64,000 bases of DNA, taken from contig OW818647.1 in assembly GCA_942492855.1 (NCBI GenBank), forward strand, positions 744,001 to 808,000. Direction: 5' to 3'. The stretch comes from G963677485 sp942492855. GTDB lineage: Bacteria > Armatimonadota > HRBIN16. The first letter of the stretch is position 1. Each line of letters begins with the position of its first letter. Made by a program: the position numbers and the translations under genes. Shown here one piece after another: positions 26,410-36,690 of this stretch. Under the pieces are notes generated by a model, which saw only the letters and a list, made by a program, of their open reading frames with translations, searched no databases and had not been told where the DNA came from.

Positions 26410-29400
26410 CTATTTTACCTGAAGCAGCATCACCGGCATCTGGCTGCCCTCTTTCACCGCACCGATCAGCCCGGGCACTTTGAAGCCGATCCACTTGCGC
26501 GCGGTTTGGTCCACGTCGTTGACGATGAACGCCACACGAATCGGTGAGCCCGGCACGATGGAGAGACTGCTCAGCGAAGCCATCGGGATCGCCATCTCGT
26601 AGTTGGTGACGCCGTCTAGTCGCTTGACGACCACCTTCATGCCTGGCAGAGGCTTGCCGTTGCCCACTCCCATACCGACCCACTGGCCGCTGCCATCGAC
26701 GCTCGACAGCCCCGCACTGAGCTCGGTGTAGCCGTAGGGGAACTGCGCGTTCGCGAAGGCGATCTGCATGCTGTCGCCCGCCCAGATTTTGGCCATCGGC
26801 TCGATGTTTTTGTGGATATCATCTTTGACCCTGCAAGCCATATACAGATTCTTATCATCATACATCCAGCTCACGGTAGCACTCAGGTCATCGGGGCCTT
26901 TCCAGAATCCCGGGTCTGGAGGCACTACCTGCTGCTGCCGGTCGAGCACCACCGAATTCGCACTGCTCCACTCGCCCAACTCACCGTCGATGACCGGAGG
27001 TTTGAGGGCACGCGTCGCAATGATGTCAGGCTTCAGGCTAGCCGATGATTGGGCATTGGACGATCCGCTGGCGGTGGGCTTCAGCACAACCTGCGTCGCG
27101 GATTCGACCGCTTTAACTAATGCCGAGGCCTTGCTGCTGGGCACGACCAGATAGACCGGCTCTTCGCCCAGTGTGAGGCTCATCTGCCCGCGCTGCGGTT
27201 TGAGCTGCCCATCTGTGCCCACCATCGAGACGGTGTTGATGGCCTCTTTGCCAGGCCAGTTGAGTTTGATCTGACCTTTCGAGCTCCACAACGCCAGCAC
27301 GTCGCGTGAGCCCTGCCGTATCTGCACGCCCCAGAGTTTAGGGTTGGTGAGTTTCAGTTTGCCGATAAACTGCCCGCCGTCGCTCAGGCTGGCCAGATTG
27401 GCATAAGCCGCCAGATTGGGTGTGATGTTGTTGTTGGGCCCCAGGTTGTTGTAGGTGGACTGGTGGTTTGGATACAACTTCAACGGGGTGTCATCGGCGC
27501 ACAAGTGGAACCAGATCACCCGCTTCATGCCGGGGATGGTGCGGCTGATCAGCATTAACCTGGTCAGGGTATTGGCAAAGCTCTTCTCGTATTCGTGGAA
27601 GCGGGCCTGTGGCTGCCGGTATCCGTTGACCATCAGGTAGCCGATCTCGCCCAGCCATACTTCAAGGTTGTTCTGGCTGGTGAGCTGGCTGGCCTCCATC
27701 AGCTTCTCATACATCGAGTTATCTTCCGGGCTGACCGGTTCCAGCTCAGGGCCGAATGCACGAATGCCAGAATAGGGGTGGAACGGGATGATCTCGCACG
27801 ATTTCGCCCCGCCGGCTGCCAGGAACCGCTTGGTAAACGCGAACCCGCCATCGCTGTCACCACCGGAGACCGAGCAAGCGAGTATTTTGGTTTTGGGGTT
27901 GACCTGCCGTACCTTCTCTGCACATCGGGCCGCGAGACCGGCGTAGTCCTCGGGGGTAATCCAGGCGTCCGGCTCATTGCCGATTTCGTAGTAGTCGATC
28001 AGGTCATTGTAACTGGCGGGCCTGACCTCCTCCGGGCTGTTGATGATCAAGAACGAGCCGATGTCATACTGGCGCAGCTTGGTCAGATACGCCCGGTCGC
28101 CCTCATCCGGATACCACACGCCGCCGCCCAGCCTCAGCCACCGCACGCCGATCTTGCGCAGGAATCGCATATTCTGGTCGAAGCCTTCGTAGAACACAGG
28201 GTCGATGCCGAAGTAACTCTTCTCCGCGGTGATCGTGACCGGTTTGGGCACCACGGCGATGCGGCAGAGCCTTTCGCCTTGCACACTGCCTGCCTCTACG
28301 ACCTTTACACTCAGACTGTAGATGCCTTTGGACTTCACCGGCAGCTTCAACACTCGCTGAGTGGGCGTCTGTGCCTTCAAGGTCAGAGGTTCATCGGAAC
28401 GCCACACCAGCCGGTTAGTGTAGTCGCGCAGTTCCGCCTTGATCGTGACCTTCCGCGAACCAGGGCCGGTCTGGTAGAGTGACAGGCCCACCTGTTTTAC
28501 TTCTTCGGGTGTATAAACGCGCGGCTGATTCACGCGGGTTAACGTCCAGCCTGTGGCTTTGTCCGGCTCCAGAAAAGCCACATCGATGCGGGTTGGCCAG
28601 TTCGGCGCAGCGATCAGCTTCGGCAGCAGGGTGTCCGCAGGATAGCCCACCCTCAGTTGCACAGCGTTCACGTACCCAGCAGGGAACACGCCATCCGCAG
28701 GCGGCGTCAGCTCCAGAACCGCCATCCGCAGCTCCTTGCGGAACACATGCGAAAACAACTTAGGTTCGATGCTTAGGCTCACTCCCCTCGGGTTAGCGCA
28801 GACGATGTGCGTGCTGATGACCCCCTCGGCTCCCTGGTAGTCCATACGGCTGACCTGTGAGGGAAACAGCACCTTTGTGTATGGATTCTGAGCACTACCA
28901 TCACCCGCCAGCATATCGACCTGCCCGTTGGGAAGCGCGAACGGCATCCGAATGGTGCCCTTGTGGGGCTTCAGAAAGCGCACATAGATGGTGGAGTTGA
29001 CCCCGCTGTCGCTGATATCCGTATGCACCATCTGCTGAAATCCCAGCCGCTGGTCGAGTTGTGCCCACTGCCAAATCAGGTGCCCCTGCTGTTCGCGCGA
29101 TTGGATTGGGAAGTCCGTCGGCGTGACGTATTCAAGTTCGCCGGTCACCTGAACCCGCCCCCACATCCCCGTGATGGTCTCGCCTTGGGGTGAGATGATG
29201 CGCAGATCGCGCATGTCGTTCTCCGCCTCACCGGGCTCGTTGTATCCCATCACCACGCGGTTGCGGCCCAGCTTCCGTTCCTTCGGGAAAACACACCAGC
29301 CCTCTTTCAGCCGCTCAAGCTTCCCGCTGCCGAATGGCGAGGATGGTCGTTGCGTGCCAAGAATAGATATCGGCTCCACAGCCGTGCTGATGGCCTTGAA

Positions 29401-29925
29401 CTCGCTCAGAACTACACGGCCTGTCTTCGGCACATCCTGTTCGTGGTTGGCCAGTATCCACAGCATCTGAATCGGCAGCTCGGGTTGATCCGTGGGTTTC
29501 GAACCGCCCCAGGCCGACTGCCAGCTCCCGCGACAGGGCATCGTGAGGGTCTGCGACTGATTGGCCTCCAGCGTGCTGGTCGCACCTTGGAACACGCGGC
29601 CGTTAGCGTCGGTCATGCGGTAACTCACGCGGCATCGCTGCTGTGGTTTGGCCGTGACGCTGAAGGACTCGGTCTGAGGCGGCGTGATGCCGTTGTAGTT
29701 CGCGCAGACATATGCCCCACCGCCGGTGAAGTCATAATCGAGGGTCACTGAGCGGCTGTCTTGCTTCAGACCGCCTCTGGCCCCCGGAAACTCCCCTCCG
29801 TTACCAAAACCCCATGCTGCGGCGACGCCCTCTCCCTGCAGTGCGATTGATTGATCTGCTGTGGCGCAAAGGGTTGTTAATACTGTTAATAGAAGAGTGC
29901 AGATAACAGTCGAGATAATTCGCAA
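26410..29925 (-). CDS. Secreted GH39/GH5-like glycosidase with CBM9-like C-terminus
   Basis: A protein of 1171 residues. The signal peptide ends near residue 23 (CATADQ). An N-terminal beta-rich region occupies about 24-570. The TIM barrel (about 575-900) starts YFGIDPVFYEGFDQNMRFLR and has YYEIGNEPD (acid/base Glu near 647) and WLGEIGY (nucleophile near 758), as in clan GH-A. Residues about 975-1171 resemble a CBM9/DOMON-like sugar-binding domain (PPVIDGELGEW...DDKNLYMACRVKDD). TTG at 29925 is the likely start, as AGGAG lies 7 bases upstream. Exact GH family uncertain. It lies 94 bases upstream of the GH99-like pair on the same strand, so one secretion-linked operon is plausible. Confidence 0.75.
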   Translation of the reverse strand: MRIISTVICTLLLTVLTTLCATADQSIALQGEGVAAAWGFGNGGEFPGARGGLKQDSRSVTLDYDFTGGGAYVCANYNGITPPQTESFSVTAKPQQRCRVSYRMTDANGRVFQGATSTLEANQSQTLTMPCRGSWQSAWGGSKPTDQPELPIQMLWILANHEQDVPKTGRVVLSEFKAISTAVEPISILGTQRPSSPFGSGKLERLKEGWCVFPKERKLGRNRVVMGYNEPGEAENDMRDLRIISPQGETITGMWGRVQVTGELEYVTPTDFPIQSREQQGHLIWQWAQLDQRLGFQQMVHTDISDSGVNSTIYVRFLKPHKGTIRMPFALPNGQVDMLAGDGSAQNPYTKVLFPSQVSRMDYQGAEGVISTHIVCANPRGVSLSIEPKLFSHVFRKELRMAVLELTPPADGVFPAGYVNAVQLRVGYPADTLLPKLIAAPNWPTRIDVAFLEPDKATGWTLTRVNQPRVYTPEEVKQVGLSLYQTGPGSRKVTIKAELRDYTNRLVWRSDEPLTLKAQTPTQRVLKLPVKSKGIYSLSVKVVEAGSVQGERLCRIAVVPKPVTITAEKSYFGIDPVFYEGFDQNMRFLRKIGVRWLRLGGGVWYPDEGDRAYLTKLRQYDIGSFLIINSPEEVRPASYNDLIDYYEIGNEPDAWITPEDYAGLAARCAEKVRQVNPKTKILACSVSGGDSDGGFAFTKRFLAAGGAKSCEIIPFHPYSGIRAFGPELEPVSPEDNSMYEKLMEASQLTSQNNLEVWLGEIGYLMVNGYRQPQARFHEYEKSFANTLTRLMLISRTIPGMKRVIWFHLCADDTPLKLYPNHQSTYNNLGPNNNITPNLAAYANLASLSDGGQFIGKLKLTNPKLWGVQIRQGSRDVLALWSSKGQIKLNWPGKEAINTVSMVGTDGQLKPQRGQMSLTLGEEPVYLVVPSSKASALVKAVESATQVVLKPTASGSSNAQSSASLKPDIIATRALKPPVIDGELGEWSSANSVVLDRQQQVVPPDPGFWKGPDDLSATVSWMYDDKNLYMACRVKDDIHKNIEPMAKIWAGDSMQIAFANAQFPYGYTELSAGLSSVDGSGQWVGMGVGNGKPLPGMKVVVKRLDGVTNYEMAIPMASLSSLSIVPGSPIRVAFIVNDVDQTARKWIGFKVPGLIGAVKEGSQMPVMLLQVK

Positions 29926-30135
29926 TGTGGTGCTCCTGTTGTGTGGTCACACATAACATAATGACGCAACTTGCAGGGAAATCCCGCATCGAGTGCGAAC
30001 AGTATTACCAAGCAGACTTCCTACAAAGGAGAAATCTGCGAAGCCAATGGTGATCGGCGGTGACAAGCCGATTTTAACGAAACAGCAGGACGGAACGCCA
30101 CCGGCAAAGGGTAACCACCAGAGGAGCAGTTGATC

Positions 30136-32403
30136 ATGCGAAACATCCCAAACGCCAAATTCAAATACGTGAATGGCATACCCACCCTCTTCATCAATGG
30201 CAAAGCTCAGCCGTCCAGGATGACCTACTGGGCTTACCATCCTGAGGCAGTTGATGAAAAGTCTAAAGTGAATCTCGTTAAAGATACCGCTAAACATGGT
30301 GGGATACATCTTTTCTTCGTACACGCCGGTAGCACACCCATAGAATTCCACACTGATGGAACATACAGCTTCGACTGGACGAATCTAGACAGTGCCTGTA
30401 ACACTGTGCTGGCAGCCGACCCTGATGCGCATATCATCATAACTGTAGCTGCAGAAACCCTGCAATTTCCTGCGGATGAAGCGAGCACGCCTAGTGGCGA
30501 TAACGCTGGCCTTGTGCCCTGGAACTCCAGATTTCCTGACGAGCTTGTCACAGATGCTAACGGTAGCACAAAGTTCCCCAGCTATGCGGGCGATGGGTCT
30601 CAAGCTGCATCACTTGCGTCAAGAAAGTGGCTGGACATGGCCGAAAGCCTGACCAGACAGATGGTACGGCATGTTCTAGCCAGCCAATCGTACGCACACA
30701 GGGTTATTGGTTACCAGCCCTACTCTGGCGAGACAGCCGAATGGATGCAGTGGTCGACATGCAATTCATATCAGCACCCTGTGTTCGTGGACTACTCACC
30801 TGCAGCTGTGGAGAGCTTTCGGAACTGGGTTCGGAAAAGCTACAGCACTATCGCGAAACTCAATGCGGCTTGGGACACAAACTACCACAGCTTCGATATG
30901 GGTATCCCCACAGCAGCCGAGAGAGATCGAGGCCAGAGCTATTTAGATCCACAAATTGACATGAGACTCATTGACTACCACCGCTACACTTCAGAGAGTA
31001 TTGCAGATGCCATACTGTGTTTAGGAAAGGCAATCAAGCAGGAGACAGGGGGCCGTAGTCTCTACGGAGCGTTCTATGGCTACATTTTTGAGCTGACTTT
31101 CGCCCACCGTTATCAATTTGCCGGTCATCACGCCATGAGGAAATTGCTCGACTCACCTTACATCGACTTCATGATGTCACCCAGTAAATACGACCATAGG
31201 GAAATGGGAAGCACGCCAGGGTTTATGGCCCCCAGCGCTTCAGTAAACCTCAATGATAAGGTCTGGATAGACGAATCGGACCTTAGGGTTTTCGGGTGTG
31301 GTCAGCCGGTTGACTTCGGCACTCCCAGTTCAGTCGCAAATACCGTGGCCGCCATTAAACGGCACTTCATCGCCACACTAGTAAATAGAGTAGCAGTTCA
31401 ATGGTATGACTTCAGTCTCGGGTGGCTGAGTTGGGAGCCATCATACCTGGAAACAATACGCAAGTGCGGTGAGATTGAAAAGCAGATGAACACCGTAAAC
31501 CGCAGTGCTCTGGGGGGTACGCATTCAATAGCCGTCATCGTAGATGAGGAGAGTGTCCCGTATCTGGGTTTGTGGCAGCCTTTTTCAGACGAATCTGCTG
31601 AACCCCACATGTCACTACTCGACTACTCTGTTGGGGGGCCACAGTACGCCGAGTTTACCCATATGGGTGTTGGCTGCGACTTCTACCTGTTAAGCGATAT
31701 CGCCAGGATCCCAGACACATACAAATGCTACATATTTGCATTTGCACCACGCATCACAGCCACGCAGCTATCAATCATCAACAAGAGGCTGAAGAAAAAC
31801 AATAACCTGCTGGTGTGGGGTGTCAATACTGGCATTATTAACGGCACGCGGCTGGACACCAATGGTGCATTTGTTTCTAAAGTGACCGGGATTAAGATGC
31901 AGATGCTTCCCGGTAACCACAGCCTTACTGTGACAGCCAGAAAAGTGGCGGACGATATCACAAGCCTGCTGAAGAGCAACACCCAGGCCTACGGAACACT
32001 GGCTGGCAGGTATGGAGCACTCTGTGTTCCTAATGAAGGAGTTACGTTAGGAACACTTGCCGATTCGCCGCTTAACGGACTCGTTCGTAAGAAATTCGAT
32101 AGTTGGACATCAGTCTACACCTGTGCTCCAATGCTACCGCGTCAGCTTCTGCGCGGCATCGCTGCATATGCCGGCCTTAGCATAGCGAACTCCGCTGACG
32201 ACGATGTCACATTTGTCAGCGATCACCTGATAGGAATACACACCGGCCCGTCGCCAAGTAACGCAGGAGCCAGGACTTTGCACTTCCCACTAAAGAACGC
32301 ACGGGTGAAAGAGATGTTCAGTGGCAGCCAGTACACCACTAACGAATTAGGAAACATTGAGGTATTACTTTCAGCCTCCGAAACGTACTTGTTTTACCAT
32401 TAA
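30136..32403 (+). CDS. Cytosolic GH42-like beta-galactosidase family protein
   Basis: A protein of 755 residues with no signal peptide. Barrel features include PSRMTYWAYHP near the N-terminus, YQPYSGETAEW (acid/base Glu near residue 200) and KVWIDESDLR (nucleophile Glu near 380). They are followed by a GH42-type trimerisation-like domain (SIAVIVDEES...DYSVGGPQ) and a C-terminal beta domain. It is related to the C-terminal 750 residues of the gene at 12793. I chose ATG 30136 because GGAG lies 9 bases upstream, while the TTG at 30130 would be too close to it. The divergent gap 29926-30135 holds no recognised element. Confidence 0.75.
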   Translation: MRNIPNAKFKYVNGIPTLFINGKAQPSRMTYWAYHPEAVDEKSKVNLVKDTAKHGGIHLFFVHAGSTPIEFHTDGTYSFDWTNLDSACNTVLAADPDAHIIITVAAETLQFPADEASTPSGDNAGLVPWNSRFPDELVTDANGSTKFPSYAGDGSQAASLASRKWLDMAESLTRQMVRHVLASQSYAHRVIGYQPYSGETAEWMQWSTCNSYQHPVFVDYSPAAVESFRNWVRKSYSTIAKLNAAWDTNYHSFDMGIPTAAERDRGQSYLDPQIDMRLIDYHRYTSESIADAILCLGKAIKQETGGRSLYGAFYGYIFELTFAHRYQFAGHHAMRKLLDSPYIDFMMSPSKYDHREMGSTPGFMAPSASVNLNDKVWIDESDLRVFGCGQPVDFGTPSSVANTVAAIKRHFIATLVNRVAVQWYDFSLGWLSWEPSYLETIRKCGEIEKQMNTVNRSALGGTHSIAVIVDEESVPYLGLWQPFSDESAEPHMSLLDYSVGGPQYAEFTHMGVGCDFYLLSDIARIPDTYKCYIFAFAPRITATQLSIINKRLKKNNNLLVWGVNTGIINGTRLDTNGAFVSKVTGIKMQMLPGNHSLTVTARKVADDITSLLKSNTQAYGTLAGRYGALCVPNEGVTLGTLADSPLNGLVRKKFDSWTSVYTCAPMLPRQLLRGIAAYAGLSIANSADDDVTFVSDHLIGIHTGPSPSNAGARTLHFPLKNARVKEMFSGSQYTTNELGNIEVLLSASETYLFYH

Positions 32404-32637
32404 CACGCGAGCCAATTTCTATTAGCCACGCTGAACCGTATGGCGACGTGACCTACCTTGATGTGGCCGCGTGAACGAATTGGTAACTATGTGCTCTTGC
32501 AACTAGGGCCACTCACTATCGTCGATTCTGGCAAGTCGTGAAATCACAGCAAAGTAAACGAGGTCATTATCCCAGTTTGGTACACTGACTTAAAGTACAA
32601 AACTAACATCACAAACACCATCTCAAAGGAGTTTTCT

Positions 32638-33363
32638 ATGAATCCCCTGATCATCGCCCACCGCGGCTCATCTTATGAGGCCCCCGAAAACACCGTGGCC
32701 GCCAGCAAGCTGGCCTGGAAGCAAAATGCCGATGCGGTGGAGCTGGACATCTACCTCACCCCCGATGGCCGCATCATGGTGATGCATGACGGCAGCGCAG
32801 CCCGAACCACCGGCGTGAACTTCGAGATCAGCAAAACCAACTCCGCGCTGCTGCGGGAACTCGATGCGGGGTCGTGGAAAGGCGCGAAATACGCGAACGA
32901 GCGCATTCCGTTTATCGAGGAGATCATCAAGGAGATGCCGCGTGACGGCGCCCTCTATATAGAGATCAAATGCGGCACCGAGGTGCTGCCAGCCCTGCGA
33001 CAGGCGATCAAACAAAGCCGCAAGACCAAACAGATGCGCATCATCGGGTTCAGCCTGGATGTCATGACCGCTTGTAAAAAGCTGATGCCCGAGGTACCCG
33101 CCTACTGGCTGGCCGCCAACAACGCGGCGACCCCATACGGGCCCAAACTGATTGAGATGGCTAAAGAGCGGAAACTGGACGGTCTGGACCTGCACTTCGG
33201 AGGTGTCGATCAAGCCCTGGCGCACGCGGTCAAGGCCGCGGGCATGAAGCTCTACGTCTGGACAGTGGATGATGCGGCAGAGGCGAAGCGCCTCGCCTCC
33301 CTGGGCGTGGCGGGCATCACCACTAACCGCCCGGACTACCTGCGCAAGGAGCTGGGTCTGTAG
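32638..33363 (+). CDS. Glycerophosphodiester phosphodiesterase (UgpQ-like)
   Basis: A protein of 241 residues, with no signal peptide and thus cytoplasmic. The N-terminus IIAHRGSSYEAPENT contains the HR...PEN catalytic motif, ELDIYLTPDG supplies metal ligands and VMHD the second catalytic His; the C-terminal WTVDD is typical. The enzyme hydrolyses glycerophosphodiesters to glycerol-3-phosphate and an alcohol. AAGGAG about 7 bases before ATG supports the start. The 234 bases upstream contain no repeat. Confidence 0.92.
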   Translation: MNPLIIAHRGSSYEAPENTVAASKLAWKQNADAVELDIYLTPDGRIMVMHDGSAARTTGVNFEISKTNSALLRELDAGSWKGAKYANERIPFIEEIIKEMPRDGALYIEIKCGTEVLPALRQAIKQSRKTKQMRIIGFSLDVMTACKKLMPEVPAYWLAANNAATPYGPKLIEMAKERKLDGLDLHFGGVDQALAHAVKAAGMKLYVWTVDDAAEAKRLASLGVAGITTNRPDYLRKELGL

Positions 33364-33477
33364 CGTTGGTGGGCACCGGACGGGTGGGGTATCTGTCCGC
33401 CCGCCATGGTTACCCACCAGCCATTGGCGACGGGTTCGGTGGCCCGTCCGTGACTTCGTCCCGGTACGGGCACTGTC

Positions 33478-33600
33478 ACCCGTCGCTGATCAGTACCGGC
33501 CTGCGTTCCGGCAGGCGTCGGGAAGGCCATGCGCCTGCAATAAAGGCGGTCAACCGATGTTGGGTTTCCGTCTGAACCACAGATTACACGGATGGGTAAT
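33478..33600. repeat. Family I repeat and AACCACAGATTACACGG motif
   Basis: The segment 33421-33505 matches 41280-41365 (GGTTCGGTGGCCCGTCCGTG, ACGGGCACTGTCACCC, CGCTGATCA). 33478-33530 is the inverse of 18028-18076. At 33578-33600 is an ACCACAGATTACACGG motif whose reverse complement recurs at 54646-54678. A CTTCGCGTCTTCGCGTGAGA motif follows at 33657. The whole 33364-33708 gap is repeat material without a gene. Confidence 0.75.
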
Positions 33601-33708
33601 GATCGCTCATCTCTGCGCCCCTTGCACCATTGCGCCTTTGCGTTGTGAACCTTGCCCTTCGCGTCTTCGCGTCTTCGCGTGAGATCACCCGTATATTGTA
33701 ATTCCGCC

Positions 33709-36171
33709 CTACCGCGCGATGGCGTAATACAGCGGGATTTCCGGGTCCGCATCCAGCGTGTCAGACATGTAGATGCCCTCCAACTGCGGGTTGTCGGCGT
33801 ATGGCTCCAGCACCAGCGTCTGCTGAGAACCCATGGCAGGCAGCTTGCCCAGCTCCTCACCGCCCACAATCGCCCATTGCACCACAAGGACCTTCTTCAC
33901 CTCACACTGGCCCTGCTGCACGGACAGCACCTCATACAGGCTGGTGACCAGCGCATCCTTATACGGCAGTATCTCAGCGGTGGTGGGCCACTTCGAGCTG
34001 CCCAGCAGTTTCGCCTTCAACCTCACCGGAATGACGGTCTTTCTGGGATGCAGGGCAAGATAGCTCTCATAGCTCTGTGCAGCCTCGTTGGCATTAAAGC
34101 TGCGATTAGTGATAGCCAGCCCGTTGACCTTGCCCCGCCACCGAAGGCTGCCGCCGACCTCACTCCCTAGAAGCAGACTCTGCGCACTCCAGTTGCTGAA
34201 GTCGCCTTTGATGGCGGTCGTGTTGAGCTTCAGCTTGCCATCAATATAGCACTGCAGCGATCCTGGAGCATAGCACACCATCAAATGCACAGGCCGGTTT
34301 GGCAGGATGTCCGCTAGCTCCAGTTCCGGATCATTGCCGTTCAACCCGGACGCCGTGGTTCGCAACTTAAAAACCAGCTTGTTCAGTTTCTGCCCGATGG
34401 TGAAGTTACGGGTCGAGGCACCTGAGGAGAACGTGATGATTCGGGCTGGGCCGGTCTGATCGATACTGTGGGTGGTGATCACCGCCTCAACCGTCAGTTT
34501 GTTGGTCGCCTGGCAGCCTTTGAGGATCGCCTCATCAGCGCCCAAAACCTGATAGTAACCTCCCGATGTCTGCATCGCATAGTTGTGGTCCGCAAACACC
34601 TTTCCCACAGATTTCACCTCACAAGCTGCGTTGTCAGTGGTGGTGCAGCCTGACTTGGCGTTATCCCATATTAGCACCGCAGAGGCAGGGTCGACAGGCC
34701 AGGTGTGCGGTGGTATGACCACCTGCTGTGCAGGCATGATATTGGGCACTTGCGCACGGTCAGTCAGACCTTCGATGCGCAGTTTGGCCTCTTTTGGCAG
34801 GTTCCGCTCGAAGCCCAGGCTCACACTCAGACCATCGCTGGAGGGGGTTATCTCCTTAGCTGTGAGTGTGTCGTTGAGCGTGAAGACCGCGGCTGTGACT
34901 GCCACCGGTTCGTCGAATGTGACCACCACATTCCGGTCACCGCTCAAAGATGCCGAAACAACAGAAGGGGCAGTGGCCGCCTGCACATAGACCTCACCAT
35001 AATAGCTCTTGTCTGCTCCGTATATCTCCACCGTATATGAGCCCGCTTCACGGTAGGTGTGCTCGATAACAGCCCCCACGCCAGTGCCACCATCGCCGAA
35101 TTTCCAATTGGCGGCGCCAGCATCTGCTGGTGCTTGGAACTTCACGGTGAACGGGGCCTCCCCTTGGTGGCTGCCCAACTCCAGGTCTGAGACATACACA
35201 TCAGGGTACCTGTCGCAGCCGGGGTCGAAGCTGTAGCGCACCGGGGTGCCGATCACTTCCAGCGTGGCAGGGTCTGTGCGCGCCACGAAAATCTCGTAAT
35301 CGGACTTGAAGTGGTCATGATCTCGTGGCGAAGCGGCAAATGCGATCAGCCGGTTGTTGTGGCTGATCATCGGGAAATAGATGTAGTTTCGCTCTTTCGG
35401 CATCCGGTTATCACGGGATTTGAAGATATGGGAGACCTTCCCGGTGGCCAGCTTGATTTTGTCAACAGGCCCGCCGTTACCGCCCATCCAGTATCCCCAC
35501 TTGCCATCAGTCGTGAAGTAAGGTTGACACCCGTACTGCTCTTTGGCCACGGATATTTTTCCAGTCACCGGGTTATACGGGCAGAATGCGGGGTCTCCGG
35601 TGATGGCGAAAGTGCTGGTGGCGTTGACAAGCCAGCCGTAACCCACCTTCGTTTGCTTTGTGAGGGGGTGGTTTCGCTGGCTGGAGATGCTGTATTCACG
35701 GCTGATTCCCTGGCCGTCGATGTAGTGAAACTTGTCGTCATCCACCCACACCACCGCACGGTCTTCGCAATAGGCGCGCGCACTGGGCAGGATCACGCGG
35801 TCGCCTGTGCCGTCCACGTTCATCAAATGCATCACCGCCGGCTTATCGGCCTGATGCTCATGATACCCGCTGGTGCCCTTCGGGTAGCTGAGGTAAACAA
35901 CCCGGCGTCCGTTTGGAGATATGTGAGGGCAAAAATGGTCGCGGCCCGGCTCATCCGGGCTGATCTGCTTGAGGCCCTGGCCATCCAGCCCGATGCGCCA
36001 TAGACGCCAAGCGTCTGTGCGGTTAGATTCCCAGATAATGAATCCCTTGCCCAGTTTCGCCATCGCCGCATAACTCTCCGCGGAAGTGGACGATGGCGTT
36101 TGGGAATAGGCCACCGGGCTCAGCCCCATGAATATCAGGCTTACAGCCAGGATCGTTTGGATACGGTTCAT
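33709..36171 (-). CDS. Exported TolB-like propeller/PKD/LamG protein, copy 1
   Basis: A protein of 820 residues. Signal peptide 1-23. A TolB/WD40-like beta-propeller covers about 40-320 (WRLWRIGLDGQGLKQIS, CPHISPNGRRVVYLS). A PKD domain spans about 330-400 (FGDGGTGVGAVIEHTYREAG), a SwmB/Ig-like domain about 405-490 and a LamG/laminin-like domain about 500-720. A conserved C-terminal tail of about 100 residues ends SDTLDADPEIPLYY. No catalytic motif is evident; it probably binds glycan at the surface or in the periplasm. GGAGGA lies about 6 bases before ATG. It is a tandem paralogue of 36691, same strand, with repeat DNA between. Confidence 0.8.
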   Translation of the reverse strand: MNRIQTILAVSLIFMGLSPVAYSQTPSSTSAESYAAMAKLGKGFIIWESNRTDAWRLWRIGLDGQGLKQISPDEPGRDHFCPHISPNGRRVVYLSYPKGTSGYHEHQADKPAVMHLMNVDGTGDRVILPSARAYCEDRAVVWVDDDKFHYIDGQGISREYSISSQRNHPLTKQTKVGYGWLVNATSTFAITGDPAFCPYNPVTGKISVAKEQYGCQPYFTTDGKWGYWMGGNGGPVDKIKLATGKVSHIFKSRDNRMPKERNYIYFPMISHNNRLIAFAASPRDHDHFKSDYEIFVARTDPATLEVIGTPVRYSFDPGCDRYPDVYVSDLELGSHQGEAPFTVKFQAPADAGAANWKFGDGGTGVGAVIEHTYREAGSYTVEIYGADKSYYGEVYVQAATAPSVVSASLSGDRNVVVTFDEPVAVTAAVFTLNDTLTAKEITPSSDGLSVSLGFERNLPKEAKLRIEGLTDRAQVPNIMPAQQVVIPPHTWPVDPASAVLIWDNAKSGCTTTDNAACEVKSVGKVFADHNYAMQTSGGYYQVLGADEAILKGCQATNKLTVEAVITTHSIDQTGPARIITFSSGASTRNFTIGQKLNKLVFKLRTTASGLNGNDPELELADILPNRPVHLMVCYAPGSLQCYIDGKLKLNTTAIKGDFSNWSAQSLLLGSEVGGSLRWRGKVNGLAITNRSFNANEAAQSYESYLALHPRKTVIPVRLKAKLLGSSKWPTTAEILPYKDALVTSLYEVLSVQQGQCEVKKVLVVQWAIVGGEELGKLPAMGSQQTLVLEPYADNPQLEGIYMSDTLDADPEIPLYYAIAR

Positions 36172-36290
36172 TTATTCCTCCGGGGCCTCATCGCAATTTC
36201 AGTGGTGCGCTTGGTGACTAGATGCATATTCATAAACACCACTGCCCCTCACCTGATGGTTAGCTTGTTACCTACAAATCAAATACTCAC

Positions 36291-36491
36291 CGCTGCGCCC
36301 TGAAGGACACGGCTATCACCCACAAATCCATATTGGGATCATGTCGACCATGTGCCGAGACATAAATGTCTCGGCTATTGATCAACAAGCCTGCTAAACC
36401 GGGCTGCGGAGCTCCTTGCCGACAAAGATAACGTGAATGAAGACTGCTTCAGCAGTCTTGGTGTTCAATAGCCGAGACATTTATGTCGCGG
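36291..36491. repeat. Family B left arm plus core element A, copy 5
   Basis: GCGCCCTGAAGGACACGGC at about 36295, then a linker shared with 10066-10105 (ACCCACAAATCCA, ATTGGGATC, GACCATGTG), then core A at 36355-36491 with hairpins GCCTGCTAAACCGGGC and AGACTGCTTCAGCAGTCT. The right B arm is missing. Flanking it, the short string CACCACTGCCCCTCACCTGA occurs at about 36237 and 36604; a GGGGGCT-type hairpin follows at 36534. No gene lies in 36172-36690. Confidence 0.88.
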
Positions 36492-36690
36492 AATCGGTGA
36501 CATACTGGCCACGCAATCCTTGTTGGTAATAGACTGGGGCTTTCAGCCCCCGGTCGCTGGCGTAGACAACTGAAGCAACAAACCAATCCCCATGCATGTT
36601 TAAGGGTCACCACTGCCCCTCACCTGACGGCGGGGGCAGTTTCCGGCTCAGATCGCACGGGATTACGTATTAACCATACCCTATTTCGGC

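Noticed and set aside
29926..30135. Possible riboswitch upstream of the GH42-like gene
   Set aside because: Several short stems can be drawn but no conserved box of a known class was found.
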